A DNA stretch of 64,000 nucleotides from Paraburkholderia youngii (lineage in GTDB: Bacteria > Pseudomonadota > Gammaproteobacteria > Burkholderiales > Burkholderiaceae): NCBI RefSeq assembly GCF_013366925.1, contig NZ_JAALDK010000001.1:1309089-1373088 (forward strand), read 5' to 3'. Made by a program: the position numbers and the translations under genes. The notes under the pieces are model-generated. The model did not search any database, had not been told where the DNA came from, and saw nothing but the letters and a program-made list of their open reading frames with translations. This document shows positions 54,023-63,900 of the stretch, piece after piece; within the stretch, counting starts at the first letter, position 1, and each line of letters starts with the position of its first letter.

Positions 54023-54817
54023 TCATTGCCGGTAGCTCGCATCGATCCGGTCGACCCGCCGCACCAGCGCATCGAACACGTCCTGCCCGGCGCCGTGGCG
54101 CGGGTCGAACTGCAACGCGTCGCGCGAGCAGCGAATCGCGATCTCCTCGGGCACCGGCCGCGCGCGGCCCATCGAAAACGTCGCCATCTGGATTTCGCAC
54201 GCGCGATTCAGCGTCCACAGAATCGCGAAGGTCTGCGGCAACGTCCGTCCCCACGATAGCAGACCGTGGTTGCGCAGGATCACCGCCTGTTTGTCGCCGA
54301 TATGCGCGAGCAGCCGCGGGCCCTCTTCCGCATGAATCGTAATGCCTTCGAAGTCGTGATACGCGACCCGGTCGTGCAACTGCGCGCTATAGAAGTTGGT
54401 CTGCTGCAGGCCCTCTTCGAGACAGGCCACCGCGACGCCCGATGTGGTGTGCGTATGCATCACGCAGTGCGCGTCGGGCAAGCCTTCGTGAATCGCCGCG
54501 TGCACGACAAAGCCGGCCGGATTCACCGGAAAAGGCGAGCCGTCGAGCACCCGCCCCTGCGCATCGATCTTCACCAGATTGCTCGCGGTGACTTCGCTGT
54601 AGTGCAGCCCGAACGGGTTGATCAGGAAGTGGCGCTCGGCGCCGCTGACGGTTTCGGGCACGCGCAGCGTGATGTGGTTGTAGATCATCTCGGTCCAGCC
54701 GAGCAGATCGAAAATCCGGTAGCACGCGGCGAGCTGCACTCGCGCCTGCCATTCGTCCGGATGCATCGCGGCCGGTCTGGCCGGGCTTGTCGGCTGCGCT
54801 TCGAGGGTCGTGGCCAT
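54023..54817 (-). CDS. Class II aldolase/adducin-domain protein
   Basis: A 264-residue zinc aldolase-fold protein. Zinc ligands include His121-x-His123 (VMHTHTTSG) and the His in RNHGLLSWG near 185; an acid in the AAIHEGLPDAH stretch may be catalytic. The ATG at 54817 is chosen because GGAG lies nine bases upstream; the ATG at 54832 has no site. Members include fuculose aldolase, ribulose-phosphate epimerase and decarboxylases, so the reaction is open. The neighbouring reductase and LysR genes suggest a sugar-acid or keto-acid route. Confidence 0.85.
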   Translation of the reverse strand: MATTLEAQPTSPARPAAMHPDEWQARVQLAACYRIFDLLGWTEMIYNHITLRVPETVSGAERHFLINPFGLHYSEVTASNLVKIDAQGRVLDGSPFPVNPAGFVVHAAIHEGLPDAHCVMHTHTTSGVAVACLEEGLQQTNFYSAQLHDRVAYHDFEGITIHAEEGPRLLAHIGDKQAVILRNHGLLSWGRTLPQTFAILWTLNRACEIQMATFSMGRARPVPEEIAIRCSRDALQFDPRHGAGQDVFDALVRRVDRIDASYRQ

Positions 54818-54914
54818 CGTCAGTGTCTCCATGATTGTGGTTGTGACGGCACGCCCATGCGCGCCGCCACCCTATTCACGCGTGCCGCAACAGCGGCTGG
54901 ACCGCCGGACGGCT

Positions 54915-56114
54915 TCAGTCGCCCGACACCACCGCCGCGATCGACGACGCGACATAGTCCGCGTTGCGCGCGTTCAGCCCGGCGACACACATGCGGCCCG
55001 AGCGCAGCACGTACACCGCGTATTCGTTGCGCAGACGCTCGACCTGGCTTTCGGACAGGCCCGTGTACGTGAACATGCCGCGCTGAGCGACATAGCGCGC
55101 GCGCATCACTTCATCGACGCGTCCGTCGAGCCCCGCGTGGATCACGTTGCGCATCGCCAGAATGCGCTCGCGCATCGCGCCGAGCTCGGCTTCCCACGAC
55201 GCACGCAGCGTCGCATCGGCGAGCACGTTGGCGACGAGACGCGCGCCGTGCGTCGGCGGATTGCTGTAGTTCGCCCGCACCGCCGACATCAGCTGACCCG
55301 CCACGCGCGCCGCTTCGTCGGCGCTCTTGCAGACCACGCTGAGCGCGCCGACACGCTCGCCATACAGCGAGAAATTCTTCGAGAACGAGTTCGCGACGAT
55401 CAGCGGCACGTTCGCGTCGGCGAGCAGGCGCACCGGTGCGGCGTCTTCTTCGAGACCCGCGCCGAAACCCTGGTAGGCCATGTCGACGAACGCGATCAGC
55501 TTGCGGCGCTGCAAAACCGGCGCCAGTTCCGCCCATTGCGCCGGGCTCAGATCGACGCCGGTCGGGTTATGGCAGCACGCGTGCAGCAGCACGACGCTCT
55601 TTTCCGGCAATGCGTCGATCGCGGCGAGCATCTCGGCGAAACGCAGGCCGCCCGTTTGCGGGTCGTAGTACGGATAGGTGTTGACCGTCAGGCCCGCCCC
55701 TTCGAATATCACGCGATGGTTTTCCCAGCTCGGGTCGCTGATCCACACCTGCGAGCCGGGGAAATAGCGCTTCAGGAAATCGGCGCCGACTTTCAGCGCG
55801 CCCGAGCCGCCGAGCGTTTGCAGCGTCGCGATCCGGCCTTCGGCGCGCGCCGCGTTATTGGCGCCGAACACCAGCGCCTGCGCGGTGTCGCGATAGAGCG
55901 GCAGACCCGCCATCGGCAGATACGAGCGTGGGCCGATCGCGTCCAGCAGCGCGGTTTCGGCGCGGCGCACCGCGTCGATCACCGGTAGCTTGCCGGCGTC
56001 GTCGAAGTAGATGCCGATGCTGAGGTTGACCTTGTTCGGCCGGGGGTCTAGCTGAAAGTCTTCGTTCAGGCTCAGAATCGGGTCGCCCGGATAGGCGGGA
56101 ATATGGTCGAACAT
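54915..56114 (-). CDS. Aromatic/aspartate aminotransferase
   Basis: A 399-residue fold-type-I PLP enzyme of the AspC/TyrB group. It starts MFDHIPAYPGDPILSL, and has SYLPMAGLPLYR near 82, HNPTGVDLS near 190, and the PLP-binding Lys in NSFSKNFSLYGERVG near 257. Arg residues for the two carboxylates are present near the C-terminus. AAGGA precedes the ATG. It transaminates aspartate and aromatic amino acids with 2-oxoglutarate. It is divergent from the LysR gene, 192 bases apart. Confidence 0.92.
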   Translation of the reverse strand: MFDHIPAYPGDPILSLNEDFQLDPRPNKVNLSIGIYFDDAGKLPVIDAVRRAETALLDAIGPRSYLPMAGLPLYRDTAQALVFGANNAARAEGRIATLQTLGGSGALKVGADFLKRYFPGSQVWISDPSWENHRVIFEGAGLTVNTYPYYDPQTGGLRFAEMLAAIDALPEKSVVLLHACCHNPTGVDLSPAQWAELAPVLQRRKLIAFVDMAYQGFGAGLEEDAAPVRLLADANVPLIVANSFSKNFSLYGERVGALSVVCKSADEAARVAGQLMSAVRANYSNPPTHGARLVANVLADATLRASWEAELGAMRERILAMRNVIHAGLDGRVDEVMRARYVAQRGMFTYTGLSESQVERLRNEYAVYVLRSGRMCVAGLNARNADYVASSIAAVVSGD

Positions 56115-56274
56115 GACGGGTCCTTGAAGGCGGCCTGTGCAGGCCTGTTGTAGCGGTCGTCCGCGCGCCGCGTGACGACAGGGCAAACCTTAAGTCTAAG
56201 CGGGTTTGCCGGGCTAAGTCGACCCGCACGAGTGTCGGTCGCCGCCGGGCCGCGCACAATCAATCGATTTTTCA

Positions 56275-56301
56275 CGATTCGTAAGTTTTACTTTAGAATC
56301 G
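56275..56301. promoter_or_regulatory. Operator-like inverted repeat before the LysR gene
   Basis: CGATTC (56275-56280) and GAATCG (56296-56301) form an inverted repeat with a 15-base centre, and an inner GTAA/TTAC pair gives extra symmetry. It overlaps a possible promoter for the LysR gene: TTCACG (56271-56276), 17 bases, TAGAAT (56294-56299). The size and spacing suit a LysR dimer site, so autorepression is likely. Confidence 0.5.
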
Positions 56302-56306
56302 ATCGT

Positions 56307-57248
56307 ATGCCTCTTACCCGCGTCACGATCCGCCAATTCGAAGCGTTCCTCGCCATCGTCGATCTGCACAGCATCGGCGCCGCGGCAGAGCGGCTCGGGC
56401 TGACTTCGTCGGCGGTCAGCCAACTGCTTGCCGAACTCGAAACGGAGCTCGGCTTCCGGCTGTTCGATCGCACCACGCGGCGTGTCGCGCTGTCCAGCGC
56501 GGGGCAGGACTTTCTGGCGTCGGCCGAATCGGTGCTGCGCCACGTGCGCATGGCCGCCCAATCCGCCGACGACATCCGCAACCGCGCGGCCGGCATCGTG
56601 CGGGTCGGCGCGCCGCTCGTGATCGCATCGACGGCGCTGCCCGCGGCGATCGCCGCGTACGCGCGCGGCAAGCCGAAGGTGGTCGTGCGGGTCTGCGATA
56701 CCGTGGTCGAGCAACTGGTGGAGCGCGTGGAAAGCGGCGATATCGATCTCGCGATCGGCCCGGACCGGCAAAGCGGGCCGCGCGTGCGCTCCGAGGCCGC
56801 GTTCGCGAGTCCGTGGGTCATGTGGTGCGCGGCCGCGCATCCGCTCGCCGCTCGCCGCCGCGTGCAGTGGCAACATCTGCGCGACGTGCCGATCGTCGCG
56901 ACCGGCCGCGACCACGAGCGCGCGGTCGATCAGATGCGCGCCAATCTGCCGGTCGAGGCACGCATCATTCCGGTCGATGTCGTCGATAACGTGACCACCG
57001 CATTCGGCCTCGCCGCGCAAGGGCTGGCGGTCACGCTCGCGCCGGCCTATGTGGCGCCGCTCGCGCGCACGTTCGGGCTCGTGATGAAGCGCATCGTCGA
57101 TCCGGAAACGATTCGCGAGGTGTGCGTGTATCGCTCGACCGAACGGGCGCTGTCGCCATCGGCCGATGGTTTCGCGGATTTCGTGGTGCCGTGGTTGAAA
57201 CGCTGGGATCGGGAGACGCAGGCCGACGCGCGGGGTAAGCGGAGTTGA
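56307..57248 (+). CDS. LysR-family transcriptional regulator
   Basis: A 313-residue LysR regulator with an N-terminal winged helix (SIGAAAERLGLTSSAVSQLLAELE at about 22-45) and a substrate-binding domain of the CysB-like fold from about 90. The ATG at 56307 begins MPLTRVTIRQFEAFLAIV, the usual family start. No ribosome site precedes it and the predicted TAGAAT box ends only seven bases upstream, so the mRNA may be leaderless. Divergent from the aminotransferase gene and probably its regulator, or that of the aldolase-reductase genes. Confidence 0.92.
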   Translation: MPLTRVTIRQFEAFLAIVDLHSIGAAAERLGLTSSAVSQLLAELETELGFRLFDRTTRRVALSSAGQDFLASAESVLRHVRMAAQSADDIRNRAAGIVRVGAPLVIASTALPAAIAAYARGKPKVVVRVCDTVVEQLVERVESGDIDLAIGPDRQSGPRVRSEAAFASPWVMWCAAAHPLAARRRVQWQHLRDVPIVATGRDHERAVDQMRANLPVEARIIPVDVVDNVTTAFGLAAQGLAVTLAPAYVAPLARTFGLVMKRIVDPETIREVCVYRSTERALSPSADGFADFVVPWLKRWDRETQADARGKRS

Positions 57249-57320
57249 AGCGGGCTTGAAGCGGGTCTGAAGCGCCAGGCGACCCGCGCTTCGGCGCAGC
57301 GCGCATCGTGCATCGTGCAT

Positions 57321-58145
57321 CTAGGGCTGCATACACAGCGCGAACAACTGCCGCTGATTCGAAATCCCGAGCCGCGCATATGCGCGCTTCTGATACGTGA
57401 CGACGCTCGCCGGCTTCACACCCATCTGCCCGGCGATCTCGGCGGCGCTCGCGCCTTCGAGCGTGCCACGCAACGCGTCGAGTTCGCGCGGCGTCAGCGC
57501 CGGACATGCGCGCCGCACGCGCGCGAGCATCGCCGCGCCGGTGCCCTGCTGATGCTGCCCATTCAGCGCGTAATGACCCTTGGCCGCATGCGCGAACAGC
57601 GGCGCGACGCTTTCGATCCGCTCCAGATCGCCCGGCGTGAACACGCCGTACGCGCGGTCGCGATACAGGTTGATTGACAGCCACACGCTATCCGCGGGCT
57701 GCACCAGCAACGACAGCCGGTCCGATACGTTCGGCTGCGCGTAGCAGACCGCGCGATACGCTTCATTCTCGATTTCGTCGCCGCGCTGCTGATGCAACAC
57801 CAGCGCATCGCGTGAAGCGCTGCGCCGCCTGTCGTGGGTCTGGCCGATGATCGCGCGATTGCCGTCCAGCGCATAAAAATGGGCGGCGTAGCGTTCGGCG
57901 ACGTCGCGCAGAAAATGCCCGCCGCGATGATCTGCTGCCGACACCGTACGCGGCCGCGCATCGAACTCGTACGCGAAGATCGTGCACTGCGAAACGGGCA
58001 GCGACAATGATTCGCCCACCGTCTGCAGAATGCTCGCGGCGAGCGCGTCGGCATCCGGGTGCGAAATCGCCATGACGAGGTCAGTGGCGCGCGCGGTGCT
58101 GATCTGACCGCTGCGCTGCGGTGATGCGAGGCGCCAGGAACGCAT
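57321..58145 (-). CDS. LuxR-family transcriptional regulator
   Basis: A 274-residue protein with a C-terminal LuxR/GerE helix-turn-helix (LTPRELDALRGTLEGASAAEIA, then VKPASVVTYQKRAYARLG) at about 215-270. The N-terminal 200 residues are a sensor of no clear family; it has no receiver Asp and no autoinducer-binding WxxxYD pattern that I can see. The ATG at 58145 is assumed from the domain layout; ribosome site weak. It stands alone between LysR (convergent) and the signalling operon. Confidence 0.85.
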   Translation of the reverse strand: MRSWRLASPQRSGQISTARATDLVMAISHPDADALAASILQTVGESLSLPVSQCTIFAYEFDARPRTVSAADHRGGHFLRDVAERYAAHFYALDGNRAIIGQTHDRRRSASRDALVLHQQRGDEIENEAYRAVCYAQPNVSDRLSLLVQPADSVWLSINLYRDRAYGVFTPGDLERIESVAPLFAHAAKGHYALNGQHQQGTGAAMLARVRRACPALTPRELDALRGTLEGASAAEIAGQMGVKPASVVTYQKRAYARLGISNQRQLFALCMQP

Positions 58146-58248
58146 GATGGGGATTCGTGCTTGCGCTGCGTGGATTGGGTTGCGGCAAGCGTAGCACAGC
58201 CGGCGCGCGGCGCAGGGCTGCCACGGTGAGCGACTCATTAGCGACGCG

Positions 58249-59376
58249 TTATCGCCGGGTGAATGACCCTCGCTGCAACGCCACCACCCTCGGCAATTCG
58301 ATCGTAAAGGTCGTGCCGGCCTCGTCGCTGGATCCGACGCTGACGTCGCCGCCATGCATGCGCGCGATCTCCTGGACGATATGCAGACCAAGCCCGAGCC
58401 CTTCGCGCGAGCGCGCGCCGTTGCCGTTCGACCCGAACGCCTTGAACAGATGCGGATACACCTCGGCCGGAATCGTGCCGCGATTGGACACCTTCAGCCG
58501 CACGCAATCCTCGGCGTCGCCATCGACCTCCACGCCGATATCACCCTCCGGCGCGCCATGATGCAGCGCATTGCTGACGAGATTCGACACCGCCTGCCAC
58601 ACGAGATCGGTATCCCACGCGCCGGCCGTATTGCCGGTGCAGGTGAACACGATCTGCTTGCCGCTCTTCTGCGACGCGCATTCATCAATGACCGAGCGGC
58701 ACAGTGTGGCGAGGTCGATCGAGCGCGGCTGCAACGGCAGACGTCCGCCTTGCAGGCGCGCGAGGTTCAGCAGCTGATCGACCATCCGCGCCATCCTCAG
58801 CGAACTGTTCTTCACGCGCGCGGCAACGGTCGCGGCCTGCTCGTCGGCAGCCGTGCGCATCAGGTATTCGGCCGACGCGAGCACCGCGCCGAGCGGCGTG
58901 CGCAGATCGTGACTGAGCACCGCCATCAGCATTTCGTTCGCTTCGAGCATCTGGCGCGTCGTCACCAGTTGCGCGGCGAGCTGGCGCTTCTGCTGCTCCA
59001 GCTGCACGAACACGTCGACCTTCGACTGCAGGATGCGCGGATCGAACGGCTTGTACAGGAAATCGACCGCGCCCGCCTCGTAGCCGCGGAACGTGCGCGA
59101 CGCGTCCTGCGCGGTCGCAGTCAGGAAGATGATCGGGACGTGCGAGGTGCGCGGGCTGCCGCGCATCAGCGCAGCCAGCTCGAAGCCGTTCATGCCGGGC
59201 ATATTGACGTCGAGAATCGCCAGCGCGACTTCGTGCTTGAGCAGCAGATCGAGCGCGGCGGTGCCGGAGTCGGCGACCAGCACCGCGACGTCGGGCCGCG
59301 CGAGCAATGCTTCGAGCGCGGTGATGTTGTGGGCGATGTCGTCGACGATCAGGATGTTCACAGGTGAGTTCGTCAT
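58249..59376 (-). CDS. Receiver-histidine kinase protein
   Basis: A 375-residue soluble sensor kinase. Residues 6-122 are a receiver with phospho-acceptor Asp56 (AILDVNMPG) and the Lys in FLYKPF near 109. A short coiled coil (QLEQQKRQLAAQL) leads to a HisKA domain with His156 (LSHDLRTPLG), and the ATPase domain has N (SNLVSNALHHG), G1 and G2 (REGLGLGLHIVQEI) boxes. Receiver-first hybrid kinases are common in Burkholderia. It is nine bases after cheB, the last gene of the operon. Confidence 0.92.
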   Translation of the reverse strand: MTNSPVNILIVDDIAHNITALEALLARPDVAVLVADSGTAALDLLLKHEVALAILDVNMPGMNGFELAALMRGSPRTSHVPIIFLTATAQDASRTFRGYEAGAVDFLYKPFDPRILQSKVDVFVQLEQQKRQLAAQLVTTRQMLEANEMLMAVLSHDLRTPLGAVLASAEYLMRTAADEQAATVAARVKNSSLRMARMVDQLLNLARLQGGRLPLQPRSIDLATLCRSVIDECASQKSGKQIVFTCTGNTAGAWDTDLVWQAVSNLVSNALHHGAPEGDIGVEVDGDAEDCVRLKVSNRGTIPAEVYPHLFKAFGSNGNGARSREGLGLGLHIVQEIARMHGGDVSVGSSDEAGTTFTIELPRVVALQRGSFTRR

Positions 59377-59385
59377 GGCACCGGA

Positions 59386-60030
59386 TCAGAGCGAAGTCGG
59401 CAGCGCGGCAAGGCGCTTGGCCAGGGTTTCGGGAGTGTAGATCGCGTCGGCCGCGCCACGCGCGATCGCCGCGCGCGGCATTTCCGCCGAACCGGCGCTG
59501 GCGGGGTCCTGCACCCATGCGGTGCCGCCGAGCGTGCGCACGCGTTCGAGGCCGAGCGCGCCGTCGTCGTTGGCGCCGGACAGCAGGATCGCGAGCAGCC
59601 GCTCGCCGTACACCGCGGCGGCCGATTCGAACAGCACGTCGATCGACGGCCGCGAGAAGCGCACCGCCGCATCGGTCGATAGCGCGACCGTGCGGTCCAC
59701 TTCGACGAGCATGTGGTAACCGGGCGGCGCGACGTGCACGCGGCCCGGCAGGAGCAGCTCGCCCGCATCGGGTTCGAGCACCGGCAGCGCGCAGCGATGC
59801 GCGAGCGCCGGCACCAGATAGCTCGGCGAATCGGGCGGCAGATGCATGACGATCATCACGGCCGCCGCGAAGCGCGCGGGCAACGCGGCGAGCAGCACGT
59901 TGAGCACCTCGATGCCGCCCGCCGACCCGCCGATCACGACCAGCTCGTAACCGCGTGGCGCGTGCGTGTGCGCGGCGCCGCCGGCATCGGCGGTCTGGGT
60001 CATCGCAGGTTCGACGTTCAAGGATGGCAT
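59386..60030 (-). CDS. cheB: CheB-type methylesterase without receiver
   Basis: A 214-residue CheB catalytic domain that would remove methyl groups from chemoreceptor-type glutamates. The catalytic Ser is in IGGSAGGIEV near 35, the His in MHLPPDSPSY near 63, and the Asp in LSGANDDGALG near 155. The N-terminal receiver found in ordinary CheB is missing, so it should not be switched on by direct phosphorylation. GAGG precedes the ATG, ten bases after cheR. Confidence 0.9.
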   Translation of the reverse strand: MPSLNVEPAMTQTADAGGAAHTHAPRGYELVVIGGSAGGIEVLNVLLAALPARFAAAVMIVMHLPPDSPSYLVPALAHRCALPVLEPDAGELLLPGRVHVAPPGYHMLVEVDRTVALSTDAAVRFSRPSIDVLFESAAAVYGERLLAILLSGANDDGALGLERVRTLGGTAWVQDPASAGSAEMPRAAIARGAADAIYTPETLAKRLAALPTSL

Positions 60031-60040
60031 CGCGACCTCG

Positions 60041-60886
60041 CTAACGCTTCTGATAAATGCGCTCGGCCGCGCGGAACTCGTCGAACGCCGCGTAGTGACG
60101 CGAAAACCGCAGGCTTTCCTTGCTGCCGAGGCCGAGAAAGCCGCGCCGCACCAGCGCGTTCTCGAACAGCCCCAACGCGCGATCCTGCAAGCCGCGATCG
60201 AAATAGATCAGCACGTTGCGGCAGGACACCAGATGCGCTTCGAGGAACACTTCGTCGGTGGACAGGCTGTGATCGGCGAACACCACGCGCTCTTTCAGCG
60301 AGCCGGCAAAGCGCGCGCCGCCATACGCTGCATGATAGTAGTCCGACAGCGAACGGGTACCGCCCGCCGCCAGATAGTTCTGCGTGAAGCCCTGGATGCG
60401 TTCGAGCGCATAGATGCCCGCCTCCGCGCGCGCGAGCGCGTCGGGGTTGATGTCGGTCGCATAGAACAGCGTGCGCTCGGTGAGGCCCTCCTCGTCGAAC
60501 AGGATCTTCAGCGACCACAGCTCCTCGCCGGTGCTGCATCCCGCGACCCACACCTTGATCGACGGATAGGTGCGCAGGCGCGGCAGCACGTGTTCGCGCA
60601 GCGCGAGGAAATACGACGGATCGCGAAACATGTCGCTGACCTGCACGGTCAGGTAGCGGAACAGCCGCGAAAACTCGTTGCCGTCGCGCATGATGCGGTC
60701 CTGCAATTGCGACAGCGTCTCCACGTTGAATTCATCGAGCGCCTGCGTGAGGCGGCGGCGCAGCGACGACATCGCGTAGTGGCGAAAGTCGTGCTGATAC
60801 TTCAGATAGATCGCCTCGAGCAGCAGCCGCAGCTCGATGTCGAAATCGCTGAGACGCTGAGGTACGTCAGATGCGGACGGTTTCAT
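60041..60886 (-). CDS. cheR: CheR-type methyltransferase
   Basis: A 281-residue SAM-dependent protein glutamate methyltransferase. The N-terminal alpha domain (SSLRRRLTQALDEF) precedes the Rossmann part with SAM motif VAGCSTGEELWSLKI near 110 and FRDPSYFLALREHVLP before it; CRNVLIYFD lies near 225. No TPR tail is present. The start could be 60886 (MKPSASD) or 60904; neither has a strong site. It lies 34 bases after the hybrid kinase stop. No MCP chemoreceptor gene is in the window, so the target may be the kinase itself. Confidence 0.9.
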   Translation of the reverse strand: MKPSASDVPQRLSDFDIELRLLLEAIYLKYQHDFRHYAMSSLRRRLTQALDEFNVETLSQLQDRIMRDGNEFSRLFRYLTVQVSDMFRDPSYFLALREHVLPRLRTYPSIKVWVAGCSTGEELWSLKILFDEEGLTERTLFYATDINPDALARAEAGIYALERIQGFTQNYLAAGGTRSLSDYYHAAYGGARFAGSLKERVVFADHSLSTDEVFLEAHLVSCRNVLIYFDRGLQDRALGLFENALVRRGFLGLGSKESLRFSRHYAAFDEFRAAERIYQKR

Positions 60887-60920
60887 CGCGTTTCTCGCTT
60901 GCATGCTTGCGCTCGCGCTC

Positions 60921-63900
60921 TCAGCGCTGCCGCAGCCACACGCGGCACAGCGCGACGAGCTTGTCGACATCGATCGGTTTCGACACGTAGTCGTCGGCGC
61001 CCGCTTCGAGGCAGCGCGTGCGATCGTTCGCCATCGCCTTCGCGGTCAGCGCGATGATCGGCAGATGCGCGAAGCGCGGATTGCGGCGAATCTCGCCCAT
61101 CGCGGTCAGGCCGTCCATCTCGGGCATCATCACGTCCATCAGCACCAGATGCACTTCCGGTCCGCTCTCCAGTTCGTCGAGCGCCTCGCGGCCGTTGCGC
61201 GCGATCAACAGCTTCGCGCCGAGCGGTTCCAGCACGTGCGACAGCGCGAAGATGTTGCGCACATCGTCTTCGGCGAGCAGGATCGTGCGGCCCTCGAGCG
61301 CGTTGTCGCGTTGGCGCACGGTGCGCAGCATGCGCTGCTGCTCCGGCGCGAGCGACGACTCGACGCTGTGCAGGAACAGCGTGACTTCGTCGAGCAGACG
61401 CTCCGGCGATTTCGCGCCCTTGATGATGATCGACTTCGAATAGCGGCGCAGCCGGTGCTCCTCTTCGTCGGACAGCATGCGGCCTGTGTAGACGATCACC
61501 GGCAGCGATGCATGCGCAGTGTTGGCGGCGAGACGTTCGAGCAGATCGTAGCCGGTGCCGTCGGGCAGCGCGAGATCGGTGACGACGCAGTCGAACGCCA
61601 CCGTCGACAGTTGCTCGAACGCCTCGGCGAGCGTCGCGACCGCGACGATCTCGGTGTTCTCGCTTTGCAGCAGCGCGCGGATGCTTGCACGCATCGGCGC
61701 GTCGTCCTCGATCACCAGCACGCGCTTCAGGCGCTGTTGCAGCCGCGCTTCGAGGCGGCGGATCGCGGCCTCCATCGTCGAGCGCGCGGTCGGCTTCAGC
61801 GTGTAGCCGATCGCGCCGAGGTGCAGCGCCTTGTCGGCGTGATCGGTAGCCGACACGATATGAATCGGAATGTGGCGCGTCAGCGGATCGTTCTTCAGCC
61901 ATTCGAGCACCGTGAGGCCCGAGCGGTCCGGCAAACCGACATCGAGCAGCACCGCGGCCGGCCGCATGTCTCGCACCAGCGCGAGGCCGCTGGCGGCGTC
62001 GCTCGCGTGCACGAAGTCGAAGTCGAGTTCGTGCACGAGATCGCGCAGAATCGCGGCGAACGGCGGATCGTCTTCGACCGCGACGATCAGACGGCCTGCG
62101 CGGGTGCGGTTGTCGCGATCGTCGGCAATTGGCGCAGCAGCGGGCTCGACGGTGCCGGGCTGCAAAGCGTCGCGCGAAGCGACGGGCGACGCCCGGTTTG
62201 CCAGACCATTCGCCGGCGAGATCACCGCGGCGGGCGCGGCGTCGAGCGGCGTGTGCAGCAACGGCGCTTCCGCCGTCGCCTGCGCGCCCATGCCCATGCA
62301 CATGCCCATGCCCGCGTTCATCGCGCTGTCCGCGGCCTCGCGCGTATCGAGCGGCAGCCACAGCGAAAACACGCTGCCCTTGCCGACTTCGCTCGCGACC
62401 GTAATGCGCCCGCCCAGCAGCCGCGAAAACTCGCGCGAAATCGACAGCCCGAGACCGCTGCCGCCATATTGACGGCTCGTCGAGCCATCGGCCTGCTGGA
62501 ATGCTTCGAAGATCATGTCGAGCTTGTCGGCCGGAATGCCGATGCCGGAATCGCGCACGTCGAAGCGCAGCACGTTGTCCTCGACCTTCGCGACCTCGAG
62601 CGTGACCTCGCCGCGCTCGGTGAACTTCACCGCGTTCGACAGCAGGTTGCGCAGAATCTGCGTGAGCCGCTGACCGTCGGTGACGAACGTATCCGGCGTA
62701 CCCGGCAACTTGTCGAAAGCGACCCGCAAGTGCTTGGTCGCCGCGATCGGCCGGAACATTTCGTCGAGCGATTGCAGCGTCGCCTCGATCGACACCGTTT
62801 CGGGTTCGACCGTCAACTGCCCCGCCTCGACCTTCGACAGGTCGAGAATGTCGTTGATCAGCACGAGCAGATCGCTGTTCGACGCGTGGATAGTCTCCGC
62901 GTAGCGCACCTGCTCGTCGGTCAGATTGCCGCTGCGATTCTGCTGCAGCAGCTTCGCGAGAATCAGCGAGCTGTTCAGCGGCGTGCGCAATTCGTGCGAC
63001 ATATTCGCGAGGAATTCGGACTTGTAGCGGCTCGACTGTTCGAGGCGCTCCGCGTTGGCCGCCAGATCGTTCTGCGCGCGCAGCAGATCAGATTTCTGCC
63101 GCTCCAGCCGCTGCGCGTATTCCTCGAGCTGCACGTTGGTCTGTTCGAGCTCGGCCTGCTGTGCTTCGAGGCGCCGTTGCGATTCCATCAGCGCGCGGCC
63201 GCGTTCCTCGAGACCTTCGTTCGAGACCCGCAACTCCTCCTGCTGGACCTGCAACTCCTCGTTGAGCTGCTGCGTCTCGGCGAGCGCATCCTGCAGGCGC
63301 TCGCGATACAGCGCCGCTTCGAGAAAATCGCCCATGCTGTGGCGGATCAGCTCCATGAACTCTTCGTCGCGCGGCCTCACCTCGCGCAGAAAGCCCATTT
63401 CGATGACGCCGTTGACCTGGCCGTCGTTGTCGATCGGCAGGATCAGCAGATTGCGCGGCGCGCCGCTGCCCGTCGCCGACATGACCCGCACATAATCGGC
63501 GGGCACGTCGCGCAGCACCAGCGTGCGGTGCGAGCGCGCGGCCTGGCCGACCAACGTTTCGCCCTCCTCGAAACTCAGAGCGGCGGTCTGTTCGCTGTCG
63601 CGGCTGTATCCATACGCGGCGATGCGACGCAGCGTGCCGCTTTGCCGGTCGCGCACGTACAGCGCGGCGACGACCGCATCGAGATATTGGGCGAGAAACT
63701 CGAGCATCGCGCGGCCGACGAGCGGCGCGCTCGTCTGGCCGACGACCTTGTCCGCTAGCAGGCGCTGGCCCGAGCGCAACCAGACCTGCTGCTCGAGCAG
63801 CGTGGTCTGCTCGGCCTGCTGACGCAGCACGTCGTCGTAGGTCTGTGACAGGTCCAGCAGTTCGCGACGACCCCGCCATGCGAGCAGGCCGCTGACGCCG

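Noticed and set aside
60903..63758. A 951-codon open frame on plus opposite the hybrid kinase
   Set aside because: It is antisense to a gene with clear kinase and receiver motifs. Its product is a His/Arg/Ala-rich string without domains, as expected from GC-rich shadow frames.
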